DNA from: an uncultured Clostridia bacterium
GTDB taxonomy: Bacteria; Bacillota; Clostridia; Oscillospirales; Ruminococcaceae
DNA: 39,557 nt
Reading direction: 5' to 3'
Assembly: GCA_947627205.1 (NCBI GenBank)
Contig: CANQVE010000019.1
Coordinates: forward strand, 1-39,557
Below, one piece after another: positions 1 to 8,900 of the stretch. Position 1 is the stretch's first letter, and each line of letters starts with the position of its first letter. The notes below the pieces were generated by a model. That model did no database searches. It was not told the DNA's origin and saw nothing but the letters and a program-made list of their open reading frames with translations. The position numbers and the translations under genes were made by a program.

Positions 1-187
1 TCGTAATCTAAACTTTATTTTGCTCTCATTATTTTTTTATATTTTTTGTCTCACATCATTGACAAAAGTACATTTTTTGAAAGAAAAAAATTCCCCGCTC
101 TATGCACATATCCCGAAAATTTAAACCGTAACAAATTAAAACCCGACTGCATAAAATGCACTGTAAGCTATCTATCAGGAGGGCGCT

Positions 188-988
188 ATGAAAATTCTGG
201 TCATGGGCGGAGATGAACGCATGATATTCGCGGCCCGCGCACTCGGCGCAGACACGCTTTATCTCGGCGAAAATGTGAACATAAGCGGGAAATACGAAAC
301 TATCGTTCTTCCCGTGCCTCTTTCAAAGGACGGCGAAAACGTAGCTTGTCCGATCGAAAACACAAAATTCCCGCTTGAAAAAATAACGGAATTTGCAAAG
401 GAGAACGCATTAGTTTTCGCGGGCGGGAATTGTCCGAAATTAAACGAGATATGCAGTGAGAAAGGCTATAGGCTCGAAAATTATTTTGACAGTGAAACGC
501 TGACGCTCAAAAACGCAAGGCTCACCGCCGAAGCCGCGGTTATGCTGATGATACAATCTTCAAAAGGTGCGCTGTTCGGCGAAAAGGCGCTTATAACAGG
601 CTATGGGAGGATAGCGAGGTTTTTGGCGAGGGATCTTGCTTCATTCGGCTGTGGGGTAACTATCTCGGCAAGAAAGCCCGAAGCCCGCACGGCGGCGGAG
701 CTTGACGGATACGAAGCAATTGACATAAACAATTTTCACGGCAATATCGGAAAATTCGGATATATAGCGAATACCGTTCCTGCACAGTTATTTAATAAAG
801 AAGATTTCAAGGGCGCAGGCGCCATATTTATTGAGCTTGCAACTCTTCCGCAGGAGCCGACGAAAACATTTTGTGAAGCAAACGGCTTAAAGTATATTTT
901 TGCGGGAGGACTTCCGGGCAAATACTCGCCGAAAACCTCAGGAGAATATATTGCAGGCGAGATAAAATCAAGGATCATGCTTTCATAA
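188..988 (+). CDS. dpaA: Dipicolinate synthase subunit A
   Basis: Subunit A of dipicolinate synthase (SpoVFA in Bacillus). With subunit B it makes dipicolinic acid from the lysine-pathway dihydrodipicolinate intermediate in the mother cell during sporulation. The 266-residue protein has an N-terminal DpaA_N-like region (about 1-115) and a Rossmann NAD(P)-binding fold with the motif GYGRIARFLA near residues 138-147. It is slightly shorter than the Bacillus protein. The start is supported by AGGAGG five bases upstream of the ATG. dpaB follows after 55 bases, so the pair is probably one operon. In Bacillus the pair is SigK-controlled; a loose SigK-like -10 (CATAAAAT, about 150-157) is present but not convincing. 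Lysine-pathway genes that accompany this pair in Bacillus are not in the window. Confidence 0.93.
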   Translation: MKILVMGGDERMIFAARALGADTLYLGENVNISGKYETIVLPVPLSKDGENVACPIENTKFPLEKITEFAKENALVFAGGNCPKLNEICSEKGYRLENYFDSETLTLKNARLTAEAAVMLMIQSSKGALFGEKALITGYGRIARFLARDLASFGCGVTISARKPEARTAAELDGYEAIDINNFHGNIGKFGYIANTVPAQLFNKEDFKGAGAIFIELATLPQEPTKTFCEANGLKYIFAGGLPGKYSPKTSGEYIAGEIKSRIMLS

Positions 989-1043
989 TGCGACATTCCG
1001 CGCAAACGCGCGTCCAATAAGGAACACTAAGGAGCATACATTT

Positions 1044-1643
1044 ATGAATGACATAGAAAAACTTTCGGGACTGAAAGTGGGGTTTGCGGTATGCGGTTCT
1101 TTCTGCACGTTTGAAAAAGCGTTTTCGGCTCTTTCGGCGCTGAAAGAGGCGGGCTGTGAGCTTACGCCGATAATGTCCTTTAACGCCTACTCTCTCGACA
1201 CGCGGTTCGGAACGGCACAGGAAAACGCCGCGAAGATGTTTGAAATAACGGGAAAGACGGTGCTTCATGATATAGTTTCGACAGAGCCTATAGGTCCGAA
1301 AAAGATGTTCGATGTGCTTGTAGTTGCACCCTGCACGGCAAATACCCTCGCAAAACTTGCTGTGGGGATAACGGATTCTCCCGTATGCATGGCGGTAAAA
1401 AGCCACCTAAGAAACCAAAAACCCGTTGTTATAGCGGTGTCCACAAACGACGGGCTTTCAGCATCTGCGAAAAATATCGGACTGCTTAGGAATTATAAAA
1501 ACTATTACTTTGTTCCGCTGGCTCAGGATGATTATATCAAAAAGCCGTTTTCGCTTGTCGCGGATTTTGAGAAAATACCCGAAACGATTGTCGCCGCGCT
1601 GGAGGGAAAACAAATTCAGCCGCTTTTAGAGGTAAGAGGTTAG
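1044..1643 (+). CDS. dpaB: Dipicolinate synthase subunit B
   Basis: Subunit B of dipicolinate synthase (SpoVFB), a flavoprotein-family protein of 199 residues, close to the usual 200. Family features visible are the N-terminal GLKVGFAVCGSFCTFEKA segment, the central VVAPCTANTLAKLA loop typical of the flavoprotein fold, and AVSTNDGLSASAKN. AAGGAG precedes the ATG by about nine bases. It is cotranscribed with dpaA by position. The last codons (LEVRG and stop) are made of the heptanucleotide repeat GAGGTAAGAGGTTAG seen elsewhere in the window, so the native C terminus may have been trimmed or extended by that repeat. Confidence 0.93.
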   Translation: MNDIEKLSGLKVGFAVCGSFCTFEKAFSALSALKEAGCELTPIMSFNAYSLDTRFGTAQENAAKMFEITGKTVLHDIVSTEPIGPKKMFDVLVVAPCTANTLAKLAVGITDSPVCMAVKSHLRNQKPVVIAVSTNDGLSASAKNIGLLRNYKNYYFVPLAQDDYIKKPFSLVADFEKIPETIVAALEGKQIQPLLEVRG

Positions 1644-1671
1644 CGCATTATGCGCTTCGCGCAAAACGCTG

Positions 1672-1706
1672 TAAGAGGTAAGAGTTCATGCTCTTACCTC
1701 TTTTTC
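1672..1706 (+). terminator. Intrinsic terminator of dpaAB built from heptad repeats
   Basis: AGAGGTAAGAG, a six-base loop, then CTCTTACCTCT and a T-rich tract. The two arms are the same GTAAGAG-type heptads in opposite orientation. The T-run on the + strand makes it a plausible terminator for dpaAB. Confidence 0.7.
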
Positions 1707-1754
1707 TTTTATAACAAACTTACTCTGATTAGGAAAACAACTTTTAAGTCTGAA

Positions 1755-1799
1755 CTCTTACCTCTTACTTCTTATATCTTACTTCTAATTTCTTACTTC
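1755..1799 (-). repeat. Heptanucleotide tandem repeat array
   Basis: On the minus strand this reads as consecutive 7-mers: GTAAGAA, ATTAGAA, GTAAGAT, ATAAGAA, GTAAGAG, GTAAGAG. The array begins at the stop codon of the minus-strand ATPase gene (AAG TAA), so that gene's stop is part of the repeat. The same family recurs near 1630-1702, 9982-10033, 16609-16630, 16709-16744, 35764-35797 and, as a fragment, near 37134. Confidence 0.75.
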
Positions 1800-3133
1800 G
1801 GGTTGTTTTCTTTAAGGTATCGTTTAAGCAAGAACGCGCAAAAATAAGGGAACGTGTAAATGTTGTCACTGTATCCGATATTTCCGCTTGTCAGCTTGAT
1901 ACCGAAGCGTATATCGGGATAATGCCCCGACTCTATAAGTGTGCGCAGGGATTTTGACCGGGCGTTTGCAGACTTAACTTCCACGGGAACAAGCGAATTT
2001 GCCGTCCGCACAAAAAAATCCTCTTCAAGCGGAGAATCCTCGCGCTTGTAGTAATACAGCGAATACCCGCTTTTAACGAGCGCCTCGCCGACGATATTTT
2101 CATACAGCGCTCCCTTATAAACGCCGAGATTTTTATTCGCCCGCAGATCGTCTTGAGCTTCCTCGTCAAGCATTGCAACAAGCAGACCTGTGTCTGCAAA
2201 ATACAGCTTGTACTTGTTATCGTTATAATTCCCGCCAAGCGGAAGTTCGGGAAAGTTCAGACAATGGCAGATGTTCACCATTCCTGCGTCTACAAGCCAC
2301 TCAATGCACCCACGGTAATCCTTGAACCTCGCTCCCGATGCGACCTTAGAGATCTGGAACTTCTTATTTTCTCTCGCAAGCTGGGGAGCAATTCGGTTGA
2401 ATACATTGAGTATGCGAGTCTGGTCAATACCCTCGGCGTACTTTCGGATATCCTCTTTGTAGTCGGCGATAAGCTGACGCTGGGTTTCAAGCGAACCCTC
2501 AAACGTTCCTTTAGTTATATAATCGACGACAACTGCGGGCATACCTCCGAGAACACAGTAATCAAGAAACATAGAACGGTATACGGAAAATTCCGTTTCA
2601 CCAAGCGGCGTAATTTCCGTCATATGCTTGTAAAGTCTCTCGATAAGGTCTCCGTCATATCCCTTTGCCCACAAAAACTCCTCGAAGTCCATTGAATACA
2701 TAACATAATCGCTTTTGTAACCAACGCTGTTGCTTTCGATATTTTGGTAATTTATCCCGAGCATAGAGCCGCTGCATATCACATCGAACCGCCCGTCCTG
2801 CTTGAAAAATTTAAGCGAGGTCGCAATGTCGGGGAACTTTTGCAATTCGTCAAAGAAAATAAGCGTTTTCCCCGCTATAAAGCGTTTTGACGGATCAAGA
2901 AGTGATATATTGCGGATAATGTCGTCGGTCTTGTAGCCGTCAGAGGTTATATTTTCATATTTCGGTTCTTCGACGAAATTTATCTCTATAACGTTTTCAT
3001 AATTCTCGGCGGCAAAATGACGTATCGTTTCGGTTTTGCCGACCTGCCGCGGACCTTTTATAATAAGCGGCTTTCTGTCGGGATCTTGTTTCCACTCTTT
3101 GAGAAATCGGTCAGCCTTTCTTGACATATACAT
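1793..3133 (-). CDS. AAA-family ATPase with DUF4143 C-terminal domain
   Basis: A 446-residue predicted ATPase of the AAA_14/DUF4143 family, common in multiple copies in gut Firmicutes and Bacteroidetes; its role is not established. Walker A is GPRQVGKTET near residues 27-36, and a Walker B-like LIFFDELQKFP lies near residue 93. The C-terminal DUF4143 domain includes KLYFADTGLLVAML and a nuclease-like DFFVRTANSLVPVEVKSA segment (E-V-K). The start at 3133 is chosen because GGAGGT lies seven bases upstream; an in-frame ATG at 3148 overlaps that site and is unlikely. A sigma-A promoter and three repeated boxes precede it. The stop codon lies in a heptad repeat. Confidence 0.9.
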   Translation of the reverse strand: MYMSRKADRFLKEWKQDPDRKPLIIKGPRQVGKTETIRHFAAENYENVIEINFVEEPKYENITSDGYKTDDIIRNISLLDPSKRFIAGKTLIFFDELQKFPDIATSLKFFKQDGRFDVICSGSMLGINYQNIESNSVGYKSDYVMYSMDFEEFLWAKGYDGDLIERLYKHMTEITPLGETEFSVYRSMFLDYCVLGGMPAVVVDYITKGTFEGSLETQRQLIADYKEDIRKYAEGIDQTRILNVFNRIAPQLARENKKFQISKVASGARFKDYRGCIEWLVDAGMVNICHCLNFPELPLGGNYNDNKYKLYFADTGLLVAMLDEEAQDDLRANKNLGVYKGALYENIVGEALVKSGYSLYYYKREDSPLEEDFFVRTANSLVPVEVKSANARSKSLRTLIESGHYPDIRFGIKLTSGNIGYSDNIYTFPYFCAFLLKRYLKENNPK

Positions 3134-3153
3134 TTTAAGCACCTCCATATATT

Positions 3154-3241
3154 ATGATACAATTTTTTTAACGAATTGTCAAGGGCAGATCACAATTTTT
3201 TTAACGAACTTTTGTACCTAATAACAAAAATTATAACGAAT
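3154..3241 (-). promoter_or_regulatory. Promoter with three phased operator-like boxes
   Basis: Minus-strand promoter: -35 TTGACA (3177-3182), 17-base spacer, -10 TATCAT (3154-3159). The spacer plus -10 contains the box ATTCGTTAAAAAAATTGT (3159-3176). A near copy, GTTCGTTAAAAAAATTGT, lies at 3192-3209, and a degenerate third at 3224-3241. The boxes are 32-33 bases apart, about three helical turns, which suggests cooperative binding of one regulator over the promoter. Confidence 0.65.
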
Positions 3242-3256
3242 TATGTAAAAATATGG

Positions 3257-3292
3257 CAAAAAAGGCACACCCAAACTTTCGTTTGGGTGTGC
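3257..3292 (-). terminator. Intrinsic terminator of the 3.3-5.3 kb surface-protein gene
   Basis: On the minus strand, GCACACCCAAAC, a GAAA loop, GTTTGGGTGTGC, then a T-rich run (CTTTTTTG). A perfect 12-bp stem just past the stop codon at 3329. Confidence 0.92.
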
Positions 3293-3328
3293 GTGTTAAA
3301 AAGGGTATTATGAAAGCGTCTGAGATCA

Positions 3329-5308
3329 TCAGCGTTTCTTTCTGGAAATAACAACTGCCGCGCCTGCAAGGGCAACAATGCCGAGCGTAAGCGAGATACC
3401 TGCAACGCCCGTGTCGGGAGAGGTTGCGCCGCTGCCTGAAGAATTGCTGTCGGTAGATGTTTCGCTGTCAGTGCTGTTGTCAAATGATGTTTCGCTATCC
3501 GTGCTTGTTTCAGTGTCGGAAGAAGTTTCACTATCTGAGCTTGCTTCGCTGTCCGAGCTTGTTTCGCTGTCTGAGCTGTCCTCAGGCTCTTTTTCTTCAT
3601 TCTGATAAGTTACGAAATAGGTCTTATCGCCGCTCTTTGCGAGGAAAAGATCCTCGTCGATCGCTATGACATCATCAGCCTCAATTTCTGTCGAAACGGT
3701 GTTCATATCCTTGTCAACAAGATAAGCCTTGCCGTTCTTTACAACGGGAGCGTAATCGCCTGCGAAATTATCCAAAGCGTCAAATTCGCCGAGGATCTTT
3801 TCGTTCTCGTCCATAAAGCCTGTTTTGCCGTCTTTGGTTGTGTACTTTAAGATAACACTATCTCCAACGAGATTAACGTCAATATCTTCATAGCACGTTT
3901 TGCTTTGCCAGTTTTTAAAATCATTGAAATTATCCAGAACAATATATCCGTCGGCAAGAACTACATCTTTATATGTTCCGTGACGGTCAAAAGGTTTTTT
4001 GGGATCATCGGGGTTGTTTTCATCGGGAACATATATGCTGGCAGTAACATCTATTGTCGCTATTGTGCATTTTTCGGAATAGTATTTTATATCAAATAAC
4101 CAAGACGGATAATCATCTTCTTCGCTGTAGAACCAACCGTCCGTTGAGCCTTGGCTATAATCAAATGTTTCACTGCCATAGCTTTCAACCTTACCTGTTT
4201 TTGCATTATAACCGTGTAATGTTGTCGAGCCTATTGCAGGAGGTGCGTCATCCCACCATACTATAGTGCCTTCATCGCCCCATAATATTCCGCCAAAATC
4301 TGCTCCGGTGCCAAATCCGTCTTCATGAACAGATGTTTCTGAATAAATTTTTTTGTAATTACCATCTTTATCTACTTGTCCAAGCTCATAACTCCAGCCG
4401 CCTGCCATATAAACCCAATTGCTACAAGGTGACTTTACGGAACATACATTTGCATATATATCTCCGCGGATAGGAACACTCCAAGAACGTCCATAACACT
4501 CAAATATTGTATCAAGAACATTATAATCATAAAAGCCTTGGCTCATATCTTCATCATAATAAACTACCGGTATTTCAATTTCATCGGGAATATTTTCTGC
4601 TTTTGCAATAACAACTTCATTTTTATTGCCGTCAGGTTGAGTTACAATCATTCTGAATTCAACGCCACAAGAAATATTGTCTGTTTCTTCACCGTCATCA
4701 TAGATATCTCCTGCGGATTTTTCTTTCAACAGAGTTATGTCTTTATTTAAGGTTTTAAACCCAATTGAAATTCCGTCTTCTCTTGAATAAGTCCAAGAAG
4801 TATCAAGGTCGCAGAGGTGTTTTATTTCGCCGTTTTCGATTTTATAAAGTCCTCTGTATATAACAACGTCCTCTTCTTCCTCGCTGTTCTCAACCTTTTG
4901 CTTTTCCATTTTAACAAGTTGAACATAGCCGTTCGCGCCGTTGAACATTCCCCACTTCAAGCCTGTTGTGTCGAAATCGGCTTTGAGTTTTTCTACTTTA
5001 AGCTCGCCTGTTTCTTTCCAGGCTTTAAGGCTCTCTTGGCTTATATAGCCGATATCGTCAAAGCTTACGTCAAGATTTGCGTCCTCATCAGCGCTTCCGT
5101 TTTCGCTTGAGGCAATACCCACGCCCGTGGTATCAACAACGCCTATTCCCTCTATAAAGACCAAATCGGACTTTATCTCGGTTTTAAGCTCAGAAGTCAC
5201 AAGCGCGATTTTTTCGCTTTTAACTTCTTCTGCAATTGAACTGTAAGCGACTGTTGAAAAAGCGACCGCCGCAGCCACTATTGACGCGGCAATTTTCTTT
5301 AGTTTCAT
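3329..5308 (-). CDS. Secreted, cell-wall-anchored surface protein of unknown function
   Basis: A 659-residue surface protein I cannot assign to a functional family. It has a Sec signal peptide (MKLKKIAASIVAAAVAFSTVA), then a roughly 540-residue extracellular region rich in Asp, Glu, Tyr and Trp. Near the C-terminal end of that region are segments resembling WG/beta-hairpin repeats (KTGFMDENEKILGEF, then NGKAYLVDKDMN). A Ser/Asp/Glu/Thr stalk of about 50 residues follows, then SPDTG, a hydrophobic helix and RKKR, i.e. a sortase-type anchor variant. No sortase gene is in the window. The start at 5308 has GGAGGAG upstream; an upstream in-frame ATG (5488) would place the leader RNA inside the gene and is rejected. 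Expression is probably controlled by the structured leader at 5372-5550. Confidence 0.82.
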   Translation of the reverse strand: MKLKKIAASIVAAAVAFSTVAYSSIAEEVKSEKIALVTSELKTEIKSDLVFIEGIGVVDTTGVGIASSENGSADEDANLDVSFDDIGYISQESLKAWKETGELKVEKLKADFDTTGLKWGMFNGANGYVQLVKMEKQKVENSEEEEDVVIYRGLYKIENGEIKHLCDLDTSWTYSREDGISIGFKTLNKDITLLKEKSAGDIYDDGEETDNISCGVEFRMIVTQPDGNKNEVVIAKAENIPDEIEIPVVYYDEDMSQGFYDYNVLDTIFECYGRSWSVPIRGDIYANVCSVKSPCSNWVYMAGGWSYELGQVDKDGNYKKIYSETSVHEDGFGTGADFGGILWGDEGTIVWWDDAPPAIGSTTLHGYNAKTGKVESYGSETFDYSQGSTDGWFYSEEDDYPSWLFDIKYYSEKCTIATIDVTASIYVPDENNPDDPKKPFDRHGTYKDVVLADGYIVLDNFNDFKNWQSKTCYEDIDVNLVGDSVILKYTTKDGKTGFMDENEKILGEFDALDNFAGDYAPVVKNGKAYLVDKDMNTVSTEIEADDVIAIDEDLFLAKSGDKTYFVTYQNEEKEPEDSSDSETSSDSEASSDSETSSDTETSTDSETSFDNSTDSETSTDSNSSGSGATSPDTGVAGISLTLGIVALAGAAVVISRKKR

Positions 5309-5371
5309 ATTTTTCTCCTCCGTTTCTTTTTGCGGTTTGTTATTTTTTCCCGCGCAATTTCCCCGCAAAAA

Positions 5372-5550
5372 CAAAAAGTGCGCAGCGTTGAAGCCGCGCA
5401 CTGTAAAAATGCAAGCCTCAATCACTGCGACGTAAATTGTTTTCGAATTTGGAAGTATTATCCAGAAAGGATACACGAAAAACAGCATGCACTTTTACCG
5501 TAAAAGTGTATACTTCCAAATTAAAAACTATTCAATTTACGTCGCAAATA
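5372..5550 (-). promoter_or_regulatory. Candidate structured leader RNA (riboswitch-like) with intrinsic terminator, copy A
   Basis: The 5' untranslated region of the surface-protein gene. A 13-bp closing stem P1 (GCGACGTAAATTG, 5533-5545, with its exact complement at 5427-5439) starts just after the promoter. Inside is an 11-bp stem (TTTGGAAGTAT/ATACTTCCAAA) enclosing a short hairpin with arms CACTTTTA and TAAAAGTG, then a conserved GCTGTTTTTCGT tract. After P1 come GGCTTGCATTTTTACAG and a GC-rich terminator hairpin (5378-5401) with a T-run. About 70 bases separate the terminator from the start codon. A second copy with the same architecture and compensatory changes is at 37224-37395. The ligand is unknown and I do not match it to a known riboswitch class. 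Confidence 0.65.
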
Positions 5551-5551
5551 A

Positions 5552-5580
5552 ATTGTACCACAATATAAGAAAAATGTCAA
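5552..5580 (-). promoter_or_regulatory. Sigma-A promoter for leader RNA A
   Basis: -35 TTGACA (5575-5580), 17-base spacer, -10 TACAAT (5552-5557) on the minus strand. Predicted transcription starts right at stem P1 of the leader. The LRR gene promoter at 37195-37223 has the same hexamers and spacing. Confidence 0.85.
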
Positions 5581-5625
5581 TAATTTTTTTCAAAATTCGC
5601 CGTGACATTTTAGAAATAAGCCGTT

Positions 5626-5774
5626 AAAAATTTTCAGACTGTATAAAAAGTCCTGCTTCAGACTGTAGAGAAAGTCCCAGATGCAAGGAAGCGGTGCTAC
5701 GGCTAGGCTTTGTGCCTGCCGTAGTGCCGCTGACACAGCAGATGGGGCTTTATCTACAGTCTGAAAAATTTTTT
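5626..5774. repeat. Palindromic extragenic element (MITE/REP-like)
   Basis: About 150 bases between the surface-protein promoter and purL, with terminal inverted repeats (TTTTCAGACTGTA / TACAGTCTGAAAA). An internal hairpin at about 5690-5730 has arms GCGGTGCTACGGC and GCCGTAGTGCCGC. The left end holds a tandem half-repeat, TTCAGACTGTATAAAAAGTC then TTCAGACTGTAGAGAAAGTC. A partial copy of that end lies at 30638-30674. It codes for nothing and looks like a miniature non-autonomous mobile or REP-type element. Confidence 0.7.
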
Positions 5775-5808
5775 GAGCAATTTTCGTCAAAAAAATTTAA
5801 AAAAGTTA

Positions 5809-5837
5809 ATGACAAAAACAAAGTTTTATGATATAAT
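5809..5837 (+). promoter_or_regulatory. Promoter of purL
   Basis: -35 ATGACA (5809-5814), 17-base spacer, -10 TATAAT (5832-5837). It leaves a leader of roughly 55-60 bases; I see no purine riboswitch in it. Confidence 0.75.
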
Positions 5838-5900
5838 ACAAATAAGTATTTGCATAGGCAAAACCTTGAATTTGAATTACAAACGAAAGGAAAGAACATA

Positions 5901-8900
5901 ATGGTATACCGAGTTTATGTTGAAAAGAAAAAGCTGTTTGCGGTAGAAAGCGCGGAGGTGCTTTCGGACCTTACGACCGCCCTCGGAATGAAAGGCGTAA
6001 AGAATGTCCGCGTTATAAACCGCTATGACGCAGAGGGACTTTCAAAAAAGGATTTTGAAAAGGCTGTGCCGACCGTGTTTTCAGAGCCACCTGTTGATGA
6101 TGTTTATTATGAACTTCCGAAAACCGAGGCTGACGAGCGTATGTTTGCGGTAGAGTTTCTTCCGGGACAGTTCGACCAGAGAGCCGACAGCGCGGGACAG
6201 TGTATACAAATGCTGTGCAAGGGCGAAAGACCTGACGTTAAATACGCTAAAATATACATCTTAAAGGGCGATATCTCGGACGAGGATTTTGCGCGGATAA
6301 AGCACTATCTTATAAACGCCGTAGAAGCGCGCGAATGTGGGTTTGAGGAAAAGAAAACGCTTAAAGTCAGCTATTCTATCCCGACCGAAGTCGAAACGCT
6401 CAAAGGCTTTAATGAAAAGACAGATGACGAGCTTGCCGAGTTTGTCACAAAATACGGTCTGGCTATGGACAATGACGACATTAAATTCTGTCAGGAATAT
6501 TTCAGGAAAGAACAGCGTGATCCTACCATAACCGAGATACGCATGATAGACACCTATTGGAGCGACCACTGCCGTCATACTACCTTTGGCACGATCATAG
6601 ACAAGGCGGATATTGAACCTAAATATATCGCCGACACATTCAACAAATATCAGCTCCACAGAATAGACCTCGGCAGGCAGAACAAGCCCGTTTGCCTTAT
6701 GGACATTGCGACGCTTGCCGCGAAGAAGCTGAAAAAGGACGGACTTTTAGACGACCTCGACGAGAGCGAGGAAATAAACGCCTGCTCGGTCAAAGTTAAA
6801 GTTGACGTAAACGGCAAGGAAGAAAACTGGCTTCTTATGTTCAAAAACGAGACTCACAACCACCCTACCGAAATTGAGCCTTTCGGCGGCGCGGCGACCT
6901 GTCTCGGCGGAGCTATACGCGATCCGCTTTCGGGGCGCTCGTATGTATACCAGGCTATGAGAGTTACGGGCGCAAGCGATCCGCTTTTGCCGATAGAACA
7001 GACGCTCCCGGGAAAGCTCCCTCCGAGAAAGATAACGACGACTGCGGCGGCGGGTTATTCCTCATACGGAAACCAGATAGGACTTGCGACAGGTCATGTC
7101 GCCGAAATTTATCATTCGGGATATATGGCTAAGAGAATGGAGATAGGCGCGGTAATAGGCGCTGCTCCCGAAGAAAATGTAAGGAGAGAACGTCCCGCGC
7201 CGGGAGATGTCGTTATACTGCTCGGCGGAAGAACGGGGCGCGACGGCTGCGGAGGAGCGACAGGCTCTTCAAAGGCTCATTCGGTACAGTCGCTCGAAAG
7301 CTGCGGAGCGGAAGTTCAGAAAGGCAACGCTCCCGAAGAAAGAAAGCTCCAGAGACTGTTCAGAGAACCCGAAGCGACGCGCCTTATAAAGCGCTGCAAC
7401 GATTTCGGCGCAGGCGGAGTTTCGGTCGCTATAGGCGAGCTTGCGGACGGGCTGGAAATTGACCTCGACAAAGTGCCGAAGAAATACGATGGTCTTGACG
7501 GAACGGAGCTTGCTATTTCCGAAAGCCAGGAGAGAATGGCGGTCGTTGTTGCCAAAAAAGACGCGAAGAAGTTTATGGCTTTAGCTGCTAAGGAAAATCT
7601 CGAAAGCACCATTGTCGCAGAGGTAAAGGCAGAACCGCGCCTTAGAATGAATTGGAACGGAAAAACGATTGTTGACATTTCGCGCGAATTTTTGAACTCA
7701 AACGGCGCGGAAAAACACACGACCGTTTATGTTCCGAATGTTGACGTTAAATATAACTCCGACTGGAAATACAGCGGCGTTTCGGACACAAAAGAGGGCT
7801 GGGAAAGACTTGTGAGCGACCTTAATGTTTGCTCGCAGAGAGGACTTGTACAGCGTTTTGACAGCACTATCGGCGCGGGAACGGTGCTTATGCCGTTTTC
7901 GGGACGCTATCAGCAGACTCCCGCTCAGGCTATGGCGGCGAAGCTGCCCGTGCTCGGCGGAAAAACTACGACTGCTTCCATTATGGGCTGGGGCTTTAAT
8001 CCCTCCGTCTCACAGCAGTCGCCCTATCACGGCGCGGTATGCGCGGTAGTTGAGAGCGTGGCAAAGGTCGTTGCGGCAGGCGGCGCGTATGACAAATGCC
8101 GTCTTACATTCCAGGAATATTTCGAGCGCACAAACGGAAAGCCCGAACGCTGGGGAAAGCCTTTTGCAGCTCTGCTCGGAGCGTATGAAGCGCAGATAAG
8201 ATTAGGACTTCCCGCTATAGGCGGAAAGGACAGCATGAGCGGAACATTCGAGCATATAGATGTTCCCCCGACGCTCGTTTCATTCGCAGTCTGCACGGCA
8301 AACGCAAAGAACGTTATTTCTTCGGAATTTAAGATACCGTTCAGCAAGATCGGCTATATCGCTCCCGAATACGACAAGAACGGTCTGCCCGATTTTGAGA
8401 GCGTAAAGACAGTGTTCAAGACCGTTGAAAAGCTCATAAAGAACGGCAAGGCTATCTCTGTAAGAAGCGTTGCAAACGGCGGTTTAGCCGAGGCCGTATT
8501 TAAGATGACGCTCGGAAACCATGTGGGCGCGAAACTTGAAAAATTGTCCGAGGAAGAACTGTTTACTCCCGTTTACGGAGCGTTCGCTCTGGAGCTTGAA
8601 AATGACTTTAAGGAATCGGACGTTATCGTTATAGGTGAGACCATAGCGGACTACAAGCTGATAAGCGGAGGCACTGAACTTGATCTGACAAAACTTGAAG
8701 AAAAGTGGGACAATGTCCTCGAACCCGTTTTCAGACAGAAAACAAACTTCCTGCCCGAAATTGAAAAGATATCCTATAATGAGGGCTGTGAGCTTCTTAC
8801 AACTCACATCTCCCCGAAAATTGCAAGCCCGAAAGTTCTTATCCCCGTATTCCCGGGCACTAACTGCGAATATGATACCGCGGAAGCGTTCAACAGATAT

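Noticed and set aside
59-87. Sigma-A promoter for dpaAB from TTGACA at 59-64
   Set aside because: No -10 at the right distance, and the known regulation of these genes is by a sporulation sigma factor.
1650-1847. Short + strand open frame after dpaB
   Set aside because: It runs through the heptad repeat and terminator and overlaps the ATPase 3' end on the other strand; no ribosome binding site and low-complexity sequence.
5308-5488. N-terminal extension of the surface protein to an upstream ATG
   Set aside because: It would translate the structured leader and terminator; the ATG at 5308 has GGAGGAG and begins a clean signal peptide.
5590-5790. 66-residue minus-strand open frame upstream of purL
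   Set aside because: It is entirely made of the palindromic extragenic element.
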